Below, piece by piece: positions 54,701-62,621 of a DNA stretch of 64,000 nucleotides. The notes under the pieces were generated by a model, which was not told the origin of the DNA, searched no databases, and saw nothing but the letters and a program-made list of their open reading frames with translations. The DNA is from JAMZMI01 sp039970095 (lineage in GTDB: Bacteria; Bacteroidota; Bacteroidia; Cytophagales; Cyclobacteriaceae). Each line of letters begins with the position of its first letter. Position 1 is the first letter of the stretch. The position numbers were made by a program, and so were the translations under genes. The stretch is taken from positions 115,313-179,312 of the forward strand of contig JBDVMP010000107.1 of the NCBI GenBank assembly GCA_039970095.1, written 5' to 3'.

Positions 54701-56510
54701 TATGATTTTCGAAGATTTTGAAGGCCCCACAATTCCTTCAGCGTTGAATATAAGCGGTGAGGTAGTGACTTTAGAGAGTGATATACAATCTCGAGATTCT
54801 CAAGTATTGCGAGTTAGTTATGGAACAGATTCGAGGGTGTTTTATCAATTGGATGTAGCAGAAGCAGGGAATTATAGACTTTCATTCCTGATGACTGCAA
54901 CAAATTCCTACCACTTTACCAGGCTGGAAAATGCAAATGGTGCTGTTGTAGGGTCATTGATTAGTAGCAGTGGTTCGGGACTAAATTCCTGGACAGAGAT
55001 GACTCAGGATTATTCACTGAATCCCGGTAGTTATTATTTGAGATTTCAATCCTCATCCAACACTTCACATAGTGTCTATGTAGATGATATCAAACTGGAA
55101 AACCTGGACTCTTCAACTGGTACTGTACAATACAATACGCGATTGACCATTGCTTCCGGTGCTTCTCTAATTGTTCCTGATGGATTTGACCAGCCGGTTA
55201 CATTTGTAAGAAACACAAGCTTTGGTGATAATGATAGGAAATACAGTATGGTCGGAATACCTGTTCAGTCATATGCGGAAATTACAGGGTCAGTTCTTGG
55301 TTCAGATGTCTTCCAGTACAACGAGACTATTCCATTTGACATGGATGCAGGACTAAGCAGATGGGAAGATGCATCATCACTTGAACTGATTCCGGGCAGA
55401 GGCTATACACAGACTTCAAAACAGGATTTAACCTTTACAGGCATTCCAAACTCTGGTACTATCACTATATCCAATTTGACCAAAACCGCTACAGGCACTG
55501 CATCCACGGATAATCAGGGATGGCACTTGTTGAGCAATCCTTATGGAGCAGCTATGGATGTGAGTAAGTTCTTAGCAGTAAATAGTTCCAACATTGAATC
55601 ATCTATTAGAATCTGGGATGACGGACAAGGTACAAGTGGTGGTCGAGGTAATGGCGGTAACTATCTCACGGTCAATCAGGTGGCCGCTGTTGGTGGAAGT
55701 TCAAAAACTTTTGAAGGGTATATAGGAAGTATGCAGGGGTTCTTTGTGAAAGCGATCAATGACAATGTATCCGTAGACTTCACCCAAAATATGTTGGTAA
55801 CAGGACATAATACCGATGCTACCTTTTTTAGGAAATTCGACAAATCGGATAACGCGGTGGGTATCAAGCTATCCCTATCAGATGGCAAATTCAAGGATGA
55901 ATTGTATGTTGGGATAGTTGAGGGAGCTACAGTGGGATATGACCCGCAATTCGATGCTACTAAACTTTATTCCAATGAAGGACTTCAGTTTTTTTCGTTG
56001 ATTGAAGAAAGTAAGCTAGCTATTCAATCGATTCCCGTTTCCTATGCTGAAGCAGTTTTACTAGGGTTCAATACGGATAAATCAACTAATCTGGAGATAA
56101 AGGTGGAAGACCTAATCATAAGAGACGAAACTATGTCCTTCTATCTGACTGATAAGCTAACCGGAATAACTCATGACTTGAGTGTCACATCCACGTTCAG
56201 CTTTTCTTCAGCGAGTGGGTTTCAGGAGGATCGTTTTTCACTTGCCTATAGATCGAAAGAAATAATAGCCATTGCTGAAGAACCCGAGCCAGGTTTTTGG
56301 GTAGAGGATGGCCAAATTCGCATTGATTTCTTAGCTCCTGAAAATGTGCTGGGATATGCGGTTTACGACCTGAGCGGGAGAGTTATCGTTCAATCAAACC
56401 GCACACAATTTGATACGCACAATTTGAATATTGGCATCAATCGTAGTGGGTTTTATGTGTTGAAGTTGGTTACTTCAGATCGGATATATGCCAGAAAATT
56501 CATTCTCTAA
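51732..56510 (+). CDS. Sulfatase-GH16 fusion enzyme with long T9SS tail
   Basis: A 1592-residue secreted protein. Residues 28-475 are an S1 sulfatase with formylglycine site HPFCGPSRAG (Cys78), ADDLGYNDVG and SDNGGRTDQG. Residues 490-752 are a GH16 domain with ELDMFE (Glu618, Asp620, Glu623). A binding-like domain (755-915, related to the end of the 23.7 kb enzyme), a second jelly-roll-like domain (about 990-1130) and a long T9SS-associated tail follow, ending in a sorting domain (VYDLSGRVIVQSN, ARKFIL). The tail is homologous to most of the next gene. Both catalytic centres look intact, so it would desulfate and cleave the same polymer. The reading frame is unbroken. Confidence 0.9.
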   Translation: MKYNYLGFRGFLMLILMAIASFNTFSQTRPNIIFVLADDLGYNDVGFNGSTDIPTPELDVLADQGTVFSSAYVLHPFCGPSRAGLLTGRYPHEIGSQFNLPSTGTGSDLGVPTDQKFMSKMLQEAGYQTGLVGKWHLGKEPEYHPNVRGFDDFYGFLGGGHEYFPDYYKQQYANGSNWDYNAPMEHNGVEVTDDDEYITDELSNEAIRFIEESAAGTDPFFLFISYNAPHTPLRAKTEDLAVPQIAAIADGTRQTYAAMVYAMDRGVGRVVDALQAQGVYDNTLIVFLSDNGGRTDQGGNNFPLSGSKGNTLEGGFRVPMFWHWPSNVPSDQTYDHVISALDFYPTFAYLANADVSANGHLDGKNVWNEITTGADARVGDPIFSLRHNASANEVGVRRDEWKAYKWNNAAWKLFNIENDISEQTDLSSQFPELLDTLIARASKWSEDHVEPLFWDSPTAASNWVNNNMPNYAVTFGSVIDLGFDPDESAPYTDPTNADGWIYNEEVSDEFDGTTLDEEKWLIQGRNGEYQSNWIGRAPSQFSTENVRVEDGKLKLETRWEPDYPFSETPQADGTEYENITTAAVITRKQFLYGYMEIRCKAADAEITSSFWTTGFESELDMFEMFGDHRQPSKESQGFDNQYKWQYIDWSPGLETRRVYGEDYILDWRVADDFHVYGCEWDPEYLKFYADGELLGSITKDQMEALGNEWVLTNPFWIWVDQETFPWNGLPTEEEAGEFPVDFEIDYIRVWQKEYKNILDRGLFGFEGPLRKDGNWLYWLIPAGSVDHLEIVNEKAGEGNNSLKFHYTGSLPSNVAATSPTGSVEMESGEYTLATKVWLETGNAPDKMDISFGDSGENNITLDMEGLPNGQWVTLKTNFTRNNASTATDNLTITINSTDTNGTDVILYIEDVSIEPYPGIYEGSVWNGLSWDVAPPSENARLIFQGNYNNSGNLNASHIEIEEGKSVTIPSGSTLTLTGEAQIGDVIGDGSMIFEDFEGPTIPSALNISGEVVTLESDIQSRDSQVLRVSYGTDSRVFYQLDVAEAGNYRLSFLMTATNSYHFTRLENANGAVVGSLISSSGSGLNSWTEMTQDYSLNPGSYYLRFQSSSNTSHSVYVDDIKLENLDSSTGTVQYNTRLTIASGASLIVPDGFDQPVTFVRNTSFGDNDRKYSMVGIPVQSYAEITGSVLGSDVFQYNETIPFDMDAGLSRWEDASSLELIPGRGYTQTSKQDLTFTGIPNSGTITISNLTKTATGTASTDNQGWHLLSNPYGAAMDVSKFLAVNSSNIESSIRIWDDGQGTSGGRGNGGNYLTVNQVAAVGGSSKTFEGYIGSMQGFFVKAINDNVSVDFTQNMLVTGHNTDATFFRKFDKSDNAVGIKLSLSDGKFKDELYVGIVEGATVGYDPQFDATKLYSNEGLQFFSLIEESKLAIQSIPVSYAEAVLLGFNTDKSTNLEIKVEDLIIRDETMSFYLTDKLTGITHDLSVTSTFSFSSASGFQEDRFSLAYRSKEIIAIAEEPEPGFWVEDGQIRIDFLAPENVLGYAVYDLSGRVIVQSNRTQFDTHNLNIGINRSGFYVLKLVTSDRIYARKFIL

Positions 56511-56549
56511 AGAGGCGTCCAGTTTCGTGTTTAGAAATTTCTGACTCAC

Positions 56550-56567
56550 AAGGCGGAAGGCCTTTTT
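56550..56567 (+). terminator. Terminator of the sulfatase-GH16 fusion gene
   Basis: AAGGC and GCCTT pair around GGAAG, followed by five T. The rest of the gap to 56797 holds no recognised element apart from an AT-rich leader. Confidence 0.55.
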
Positions 56568-56797
56568 GTTGGAATTAATACTGTTACACTTTAAGAGATT
56601 CTTAAAAAAAGCGTACGATTACCCCCTTTTTTTTACCATTTCATACCTCAGGAGCTCATAATGGGTAAAATCCGCAAAGAAAGGGTTAATATCTAGGAGT
56701 GCCTACTTTCTTCAAACACCTAATTTGGTATTTAGATTTTATAAGAGTTATGGATTGATTAATCCTGACTGAATAATCACGAAACTAAAAAATTCTT

Positions 56798-59176
56798 ATG
56801 ATGAAAAATTACAAACGCGCTTTTATGGTAGCCTTTGGGTTACTGTTTTTGTCGACGATTACACGAGCTCAGGCGACCTACTCGGTGACTTTTAATGTCG
56901 ATATGACTGGTGTTGATGTGACCCAGGGGGTTTGGATAACGGGAACGTTCGATGAATTCGACCCTGTTAATACTGATCTGGCAATGACAGATGATGACAG
57001 TGACGGCATTTATACGATAACAGTCACTGTTGATGATGGCTATACCCGATGGAATTTTTTTAACGCTAAGAATTGGGCGAATAATGGACAAGTTCCTGAG
57101 GGATGTCAGGCTGATGGTCAGACGTATAAACAATATGGGCACACCTTTACCGGAAACACCACACTTTTCTACGAATTTGGTGAATGTGCCAAAAGCGAAT
57201 GGGATGGTGTTTCCTGGGCTCCACAAACCCCACAGGATAGAGGTCATTTGATTTTTTCTGAGAACTACAATGAAGTTGGAGATTTAACTTCAGGTGTGAT
57301 CGAAATAGCAGATGGAAAGACAGTGACCATTCCATCAGGCAGCACCTTGACGATAAATGGAACAGCCAACATCAATCAGGAGGCAGTCACTCCTGCACCT
57401 ATTCTAAGCGAGGATATGGAAGACGGACAGGTTCCTTCCGCATTTGTCCTGGGAACTGTTGCGGCAACAGTTGAAGACAACCCATCAAATATGGGAACTA
57501 AAGCCCTGGCATTGGTCAATAATAGTGGTGTAGCAGACTATGCTTATTATGATTTTACCATCGCTACTGGAGGTGACTATACAGTTTCGCTCAGAAGAAT
57601 TGCCAATGGGTGGCATCAGATTCAGGTGCATACAGATGCTGGAACAAATCTTGGAAACTTATGGCAGGGTAGCGACCCAGCGGTGAAAGATTTAAGTGGA
57701 TCCTATACCTTGACTGCTGGCAGTTATAGAATTCGGTTCTGGCCAGCTAATGCTGGGGGTGCACTTAATGTAGATAACATTGTTGTTCAAGGAGCTGCTT
57801 CAGTCGCCACAGGGAATCTGGTTATTGAATCAGGTGCATCGTTAATTACGGATTCAAATTTTGACAAAGAAGTAACGATAAAAAGAAATACCTCTTTTGC
57901 TGATAGAAGATACAGCTTTGTTGGTAGTCCGGTTGTTCAGGATCCATCAATCACTGGGGCAAGCCTCGGAAGTGATGTTTATTGGTATGATGAAACTGTC
58001 GGTTACGATGCTGATGCTGGTCTTTCGCGATGGAAGGATGCTTCTGCAGCTGAGTTGGTTCCCGGGAAAGGATATACTCAGGCGGGTCAGGCGGCTCTTT
58101 CATTCACAGGAGTGCCTAATTCAGGAACTGTGAATGTTTTTGGTCTAACCAAAACAACAACAGGTACTGCAAATGCGAGTGATCAGGGATGGCACCTTGT
58201 GAGTAATCCATACGCAGCTTCCATAGATGTTGCTGCCTTTTTAGCGGCAAATGTTGGAGTAGAAGGGTCAGTATCAATCTGGGAAGATGGTGGTTCAGAT
58301 GCAGGCAGAAGAACCAATGCTGATTACATCACTGCCAATGCAATAGCTACTGTAAATGGCGCTGCGAAGGATTTTGAAGGTTACATTGGTTCTGCTCAGG
58401 GATTTTTTGTGAAAGCCACTGTAGATAACAGTGAAATTATTTTCACAGAGGATATGCGAGTTGCTGGCAACAATGCTGACGCGAATTATTTCAGGAAAGG
58501 GGAGTCGAAAAAACTAGGAATTAAACTTTCACTTTCTAATGCAGATCAGTCGGCTACTAATGAACTCTTCGTTGGACTTATCGAGGGTGCCACAACTGGT
58601 GTGGATAGAGTGTATGATGCTTCTAAGTTGATTGGTAATCAAGATCTTCAGTTCTATAGCTTGATTGAGGACATGAGATATGCGATCCAGGGACTTCCGG
58701 TAAAGGAAGGCGTTTCTACAGAGCTTGCTTTCAATCTGGGTGTTGCAGGAGAGCTTACACTGAATGTCGAGGAATTAAACCTGGGAGACGATGGACTTTC
58801 GTTTTATCTGTATGATGCGGTCACTCAGCAAACTTATGATTTGAGTGAAGTTCAAACAGTGACTTTCAGCAGTTTTGCTGGCGCTGATCAAAACAGGTTC
58901 AAACTGACTTATGGAGCGGCCCGTGTATTGGCTAATAACAAACTAGCTGCTCAACCATTATACAGGTACTTAAACAATATGTTGATAGTGGACTTTGGTC
59001 ATGTACTTAACGTTGGAGAAGTTGCTGTTTACGATATGTCTGGTAAGGTGCTGGTTCAAAGTAAATTGTCTAATCAAAGCCTTGGAAATTTGGAGATTCC
59101 TATATTCACTAAAGGCATCAACATTGTTAAAATATCTACCTCAGAAGGGGTGTTCACTAGAAAATTCATCTTTTAA
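56798..59176 (+). CDS. T9SS surface protein sharing the fusion enzyme's tail
   Basis: A 792-residue secreted protein without a catalytic domain. After the signal peptide (ending TRAQ) comes a CBM20/starch-binding-like beta domain (25-125; YSVTFNVDMTGVDVTQGVWITG), then a jelly-roll-like domain (about 200-330) and a long tail (335-792) homologous to the tail of the 1592-residue fusion (shared GKGYTQ/GRGYTQ, DQGWHLVSNPY, FEGYIGSAQGFFVKA) ending in a sorting domain (ARVLANNK...VYDMSGKVLVQS). It may be a surface glycan-binding or matrix protein. The next small gene encodes a PID-CTERM protein. ATG codons are at 56798 and 56801. Confidence 0.75.
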   Translation: MMKNYKRAFMVAFGLLFLSTITRAQATYSVTFNVDMTGVDVTQGVWITGTFDEFDPVNTDLAMTDDDSDGIYTITVTVDDGYTRWNFFNAKNWANNGQVPEGCQADGQTYKQYGHTFTGNTTLFYEFGECAKSEWDGVSWAPQTPQDRGHLIFSENYNEVGDLTSGVIEIADGKTVTIPSGSTLTINGTANINQEAVTPAPILSEDMEDGQVPSAFVLGTVAATVEDNPSNMGTKALALVNNSGVADYAYYDFTIATGGDYTVSLRRIANGWHQIQVHTDAGTNLGNLWQGSDPAVKDLSGSYTLTAGSYRIRFWPANAGGALNVDNIVVQGAASVATGNLVIESGASLITDSNFDKEVTIKRNTSFADRRYSFVGSPVVQDPSITGASLGSDVYWYDETVGYDADAGLSRWKDASAAELVPGKGYTQAGQAALSFTGVPNSGTVNVFGLTKTTTGTANASDQGWHLVSNPYAASIDVAAFLAANVGVEGSVSIWEDGGSDAGRRTNADYITANAIATVNGAAKDFEGYIGSAQGFFVKATVDNSEIIFTEDMRVAGNNADANYFRKGESKKLGIKLSLSNADQSATNELFVGLIEGATTGVDRVYDASKLIGNQDLQFYSLIEDMRYAIQGLPVKEGVSTELAFNLGVAGELTLNVEELNLGDDGLSFYLYDAVTQQTYDLSEVQTVTFSSFAGADQNRFKLTYGAARVLANNKLAAQPLYRYLNNMLIVDFGHVLNVGEVAVYDMSGKVLVQSKLSNQSLGNLEIPIFTKGINIVKISTSEGVFTRKFIF

Positions 59177-59195
59177 AATTTAAAGACATACAATC

Positions 59196-59363
59196 ATGAA
59201 ATATTTCAATATCCTATTAACGATACTCTTAATTCTAGTTGTTGTTCCTGTGTTTGCACAAGGGGCACCTCCTGCTACTCCTATAGATGGAGGGCTGAGT
59301 TTACTACTAGCCGCTGGTGGTGCTTATGGGCTTAAGAAGTTGAGAGACTCTAGAAAGAATTAG
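59196..59363 (+). CDS. PID-CTERM mini-protein
   Basis: A 55-residue protein: signal peptide (MKYFNILLTILLILVVVPVFAQ), a short linker (GAPPAT), then PIDGGLSLLLAAGGAYGLKK and a basic end (LRDSRKN). The PIDGGL motif, glycine-rich hydrophobic segment and basic tail are the PID-CTERM sorting signature of Bacteroidota. Almost nothing remains after both signals are removed, which is typical of this family. It lies 19 bases after the 792-residue T9SS protein and ends at a strong terminator, so the two are co-expressed. The role is unknown. Confidence 0.8.
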   Translation: MKYFNILLTILLILVVVPVFAQGAPPATPIDGGLSLLLAAGGAYGLKKLRDSRKN

Positions 59364-59391
59364 ATTATTATCATTCATGTAATTGGTTGTT

Positions 59392-59421
59392 GCCATCCCG
59401 GATGTCCGGGATGGCTTTTTT
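59392..59421 (+). terminator. Strong terminator at the right end of the PUL
   Basis: GCCATCCCGGA and TCCGGGATGGC pair perfectly around TG, followed by six or more T. Confidence 0.9.
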
Positions 59422-59520
59422 ATCTTTGGGTTTTATAAGGAGCCGAATTAATCTAATGATGAATGTATCAGACTTCCATAAGCACCATTCTTTCAAAGAA
59501 ATCGGTACTTGCCGTGGAGG

Positions 59521-60762
59521 TCATCGGTTGGTTTGATTTATCCGCTCGCCAATGAGTTTGATATTGGTCTTGCTTACGGCGTAATTCTGGGCTAATTCGT
59601 GCCAATGTTTTAAGGCTTCTTGTGTCTGCTCAAGGATGGATGTAACGGTCGTCTTTTTAAGCTTTGCCACTTGTCCCAATTTCATCAAATGTTCTTTGGA
59701 TGGGTGTTTTCCTTCACCCATGACCATCGTACTTTGATGACCTCCCGGTCCTGATGAAAAGGTCAGATCATAGGAAGGTGATAGTTTCCATTCTCCATTG
59801 CTGTCCATCAGGAATGAAAAGTTCTTTCCGTGATCGTCTCGATTGTGAGATAGAATGTTAAAGACGGCTAGGCGAAACATCTTCTCTACCTCCCTCACAT
59901 CTCTTGTCAATGCTTCGGTTAGGCTTATCAAGTCTTCATAATCAAGGGAAGGAGTTCTGAAGTTGGAATGCACTAAACCACTGGCCGTATGCATGTGCAG
60001 TCTTTGGCTTTTATTCCGATCAAAACGTTTTGTAGCGAAATAACCGGCACCTTTTGCGGCTTGGAATAAATATGTTTCATTCATTTCAATGCCTGCCTCT
60101 TTTGCCAAGATGGAATACACATATTCAATAGCGCCGGCATCCAATCCATCAATACTATTGGGGAATTTGAGAATCCAATGTTCATAGTCTGTGGGTAGCA
60201 TGTGTTTGCCATGAATGATACTTCTACGAGATTTATCAATACCAATAAGAGCTTTTGGCCGAGCTCCAGCGGATGATCCGTTCAAGGCGATAAGCTCTTC
60301 CAGCGTATCTTCGGCATGACCATGCAAAACGACCTCTGTCTGCTTGGCCAAGTCATCTAGAGCAATTTCCCCTTCAATATTCTTTTCGTTTTGATCGGGT
60401 TCATAGATAAGTGCGCCTAATCCGTGCACTCCCACATGAGCCAGTCGATCCAGGGAAGAAAACTCTTCTGATAAATGGCCGTGACTTTTTAAAAGACGGT
60501 CAAGCAATAACCGTCCCCAGCCATCGGGCAGGCTATCGTAGAATACCCCGGGCAAGCCTTCGAAGAATTGTGACTCAAAGCTTTTCAGTCCAGGTTCGAG
60601 CGGAAGCCTGAAAGGGGATATGTGAAGTCCTTTTTCTAAAAAAGCTTGGTCGTATTCAAAATAGGTTATGCCATCCCTTAGAGCCAATGTCCCGACGGGA
60701 ATTAGCCCTTTGCCAAAATCCAGTCCAGCTTTGATTTTATTGAGCGGTTTATGGTCTTTCAT
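59521..60762 (-). CDS. hipA: HipA family serine/threonine kinase toxin
   Basis: A 413-residue HipA-type kinase, normally phosphorylating glutamyl-tRNA synthetase or a related target to induce dormancy. N-terminal couple-hipA region (GTLALRDGITYFEYDQAFL, LPLEPGLKSFESQFFEGLPGVFYDSLPDGWG) and C-terminal kinase motifs (WILKFPNS, ATKRFDRN, SHNRDDHGKNFSFL with catalytic Asp, PSYDLTFS metal site) are all present. It starts in a four-base ATGA overlap with the antitoxin gene. The target here is not known. Confidence 0.92.
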   Translation of the reverse strand: MKDHKPLNKIKAGLDFGKGLIPVGTLALRDGITYFEYDQAFLEKGLHISPFRLPLEPGLKSFESQFFEGLPGVFYDSLPDGWGRLLLDRLLKSHGHLSEEFSSLDRLAHVGVHGLGALIYEPDQNEKNIEGEIALDDLAKQTEVVLHGHAEDTLEELIALNGSSAGARPKALIGIDKSRRSIIHGKHMLPTDYEHWILKFPNSIDGLDAGAIEYVYSILAKEAGIEMNETYLFQAAKGAGYFATKRFDRNKSQRLHMHTASGLVHSNFRTPSLDYEDLISLTEALTRDVREVEKMFRLAVFNILSHNRDDHGKNFSFLMDSNGEWKLSPSYDLTFSSGPGGHQSTMVMGEGKHPSKEHLMKLGQVAKLKKTTVTSILEQTQEALKHWHELAQNYAVSKTNIKLIGERINQTNR

Positions 60763-61067
60763 TTGCGCCAGCCCCGTTTGGGTTTCTTATCCTTTTTATC
60801 CTCCAAAACCTCATCAATGGAGGAAAATCCCTTTGATTGAGACTCAAGGGCATTAACCACTTCTTCAAGGCATCCCAGCGTCATGCAGAGCTTTAAGAAG
60901 GACTCAAGTGAAATGAGCCCTTTTTGCTCGAACTTTCGTAGGGTTGGGAGACTTACACCTGAGCGATCGGCTAAGCCACTTTGTGTTAAACCTTTACTCA
61001 GCCTTATACTGCGAATATCTTGAGCAATCTTTTCCTGAGCCTTGTGTGTGGAAATAATAGATACCAT
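60759..61067 (-). CDS. hipB: HipB-like XRE antitoxin
   Basis: A 102-residue protein with an XRE helix-turn-helix (about 15-72; IRLSKGLTQSGLADRSGVSLPTLRKFEQKG) and a charged disordered tail (EVLEDKKDKKPKRGWRK). It precedes and overlaps the toxin gene, the standard antitoxin-first order. Palindromes just upstream of its start (61072-61085 and 61099-61114) are the probable autoregulatory operators. It would hold HipA inactive and repress the pair. Confidence 0.9.
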   Translation of the reverse strand: MVSIISTHKAQEKIAQDIRSIRLSKGLTQSGLADRSGVSLPTLRKFEQKGLISLESFLKLCMTLGCLEEVVNALESQSKGFSSIDEVLEDKKDKKPKRGWRK

Positions 61068-61071
61068 AGTA

Positions 61072-61114
61072 TTACTTATAAGTAAATATAAGTATAACTA
61101 ATATCATGATATTA
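61072..61114 (-). promoter_or_regulatory. Probable HipB operator palindromes
   Basis: Two perfect palindromes lie next to the antitoxin start: TTACTTATAAGTAA (61072-61085) and TAATATCATGATATTA (61099-61114). A half-like ATAAGTAT lies between. The position over the promoter fits repression by HipB. Confidence 0.6.
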
Positions 61115-61208
61115 ATACTGCGATTGGAAATATTTTAGACATTCAAATTTGTGAAGAAGTTGCATTATGATTGGATTGTCCTATTATCAACTGCATTTCT
61201 AACATCAC

Positions 61209-61249
61209 AAAAAAAAATGGCCATCCCTTGAATTGAGGGTGACCATTTT
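61209..61249 (-). terminator. Terminator of the Ig-like/T9SS remnant
   Basis: Minus strand: AAAATGG...CCATTTT outer stem and CACCCT...AGGGATG inner stem around a short loop, followed by eight T, about 40 bases after the stop codon at 61291. Confidence 0.75.
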
Positions 61250-61290
61250 GTCATAACCTTTAAATGAAACTCAGGCTATCGCACCACCAG

Positions 61291-62136
61291 TCACTCATTA
61301 AATTTATTATTCTCAGTTTCAATACTTATCACATAAATACCAGACCTCAATTCAGATGTGTTCAGTTCTATTTGAAGATCGTTTAGAGATCTATACAGAC
61401 AAACTTTGCCCTGGATGTCGGTTATACTCACAGACTTAATATTTGAATTTGATTTAGATCTGATGACAAGAAACCCCTGTACCGGGTTAGGAGAAAGCAG
61501 GATTTGGTGAACCCCTTCTTCAGTGGCACTTAGCAACACACTACTGATAATGGTCACGCTATCAGAAAACCCTCCATCTGCAGTTTTAACAGTAATGGTT
61601 GCAGATCCTGAGGCTATGGACTCAATATTTCCATCAGCATCTACTGTTATTACCGGTGGGTCGCTGGTTTCCCAGGTGACCTGTTGGTTGTCAGCAGATG
61701 GTGGCTTGGTCTGGGCTGATAGAGTTTTGGTCTCTCCAACTTTCATTGTTAAGCTCGGATTAACTAATTCAACCCCTGTTACCGAAACGTATGCGTTCAC
61801 AGCGCAGGTTGCACTATGATCACCCACTTGAGTTGTAACCTTAATAGTGGCATTTCCTGAGGCAATAGCAGTCACTTTACCAGTTTGATCTACAGAAACA
61901 ATAGAAGCATTGGAAGATTGCCAGGTCACCGACTTGTCTGTGGCATTGGCCGGAGCAACGGTAGCAACCAAACTCAGACTACTATTCACTTCAAGATCAA
62001 AAGAAGACTGATCCAGAGTGACACCAGTTGGCTCAACTTCCGGAACAAACGCATTGACTGAGCATGTTGCTGTATGGCTTCCAACAATTGTTGTAACCGT
62101 AATAGTGGCATTTCCTTCGGCAATGTTTTCCATCAC
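61291..62136 (-). pseudogene. 3' remnant of a BIG2 Ig-like/T9SS surface protein
   Basis: A 281-codon frame that begins inside a BIG2 domain (EGNATITVTTIVGSHTATCSVN), continues with two full BIG2 repeats (VTLDQSSFDLEVN, VELVNPSLTMKVGE) and ends in a T9SS-like sorting domain (ILLSPNPVQGFLVI). Its true 5' end is missing: the start region KVMENIAEG belongs to an HsdR-like sequence, and the original catalytic part is lost. The BIG2 repeats resemble those of the kappa-carrageenase-like enzyme at 37.7 kb, so this may be the tail of a lost PUL enzyme. The terminator is intact. Confidence 0.8.
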
Positions 62137-62621
62137 TTTATTGACGGCAATTTCCTAGTAATATCTAGGTGAAAACGGTCCAGTTATGTAAAATGGGATT
62201 GACAGTAACTTCCTCTTGAGTGCATTTTGTTGTCCGAAATTCAGGTCGAACAATTCTTCAGGACTTAGGAATCGGTCAACATACTCCCCTTTCCTGTTCG
62301 TAAATCAAATAGATATAGTTCTTCTCCATTGCTGGCATATACTAAATTGATTTTTAGTTTCTGCGCATATTCTATGGCCTGTTGTAAACCATCAGTCGGA
62401 TGCTTACCTAATTTCTTCTCTTCAACAATTGCAAGATTTGAGCCATTGTATTTGAGGAGATAATCAAGAAAAAGGCGTTTACCTCTTTTGTTTCCTATCA
62501 GCTTTCGTCCATCAGTAAAATAGTATTCACGAACAATATACCCTTCTTCCCATCCTGCTTGCTTAAGCATTGGATTAATGTACTTTGCTCTAGTATCCGA
62601 TTCTGATAGATTATGTGGCAA
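62113..62621 (-). pseudogene. hsdR: Type I restriction HsdR N-terminal remnant, frameshifted and joined to the BIG2 gene
   Basis: The frame from 62621 (TTG start) reads the HsdR N-terminal nuclease domain: DTRAKYINPMLKQAGWEEG, LDYLLKYNGSNLAIVEEKK (PD-(D/E)XK core) and GLQQAIEYAQKL. A one-base shift at the G-run 62286-62289 moves it to the frame GEYVDRFLSPEELFDL..., which reaches PFSPRYY and a TAG at 62155-62157 where HsdR proteins have PRYYQ. Beyond the stop, EIAVNKVMENIAEG is still HsdR-like and then becomes the BIG2 sequence. So the gene carries a frameshift, a nonsense change and a deletion of its helicase part. It is inactive. Confidence 0.85.
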
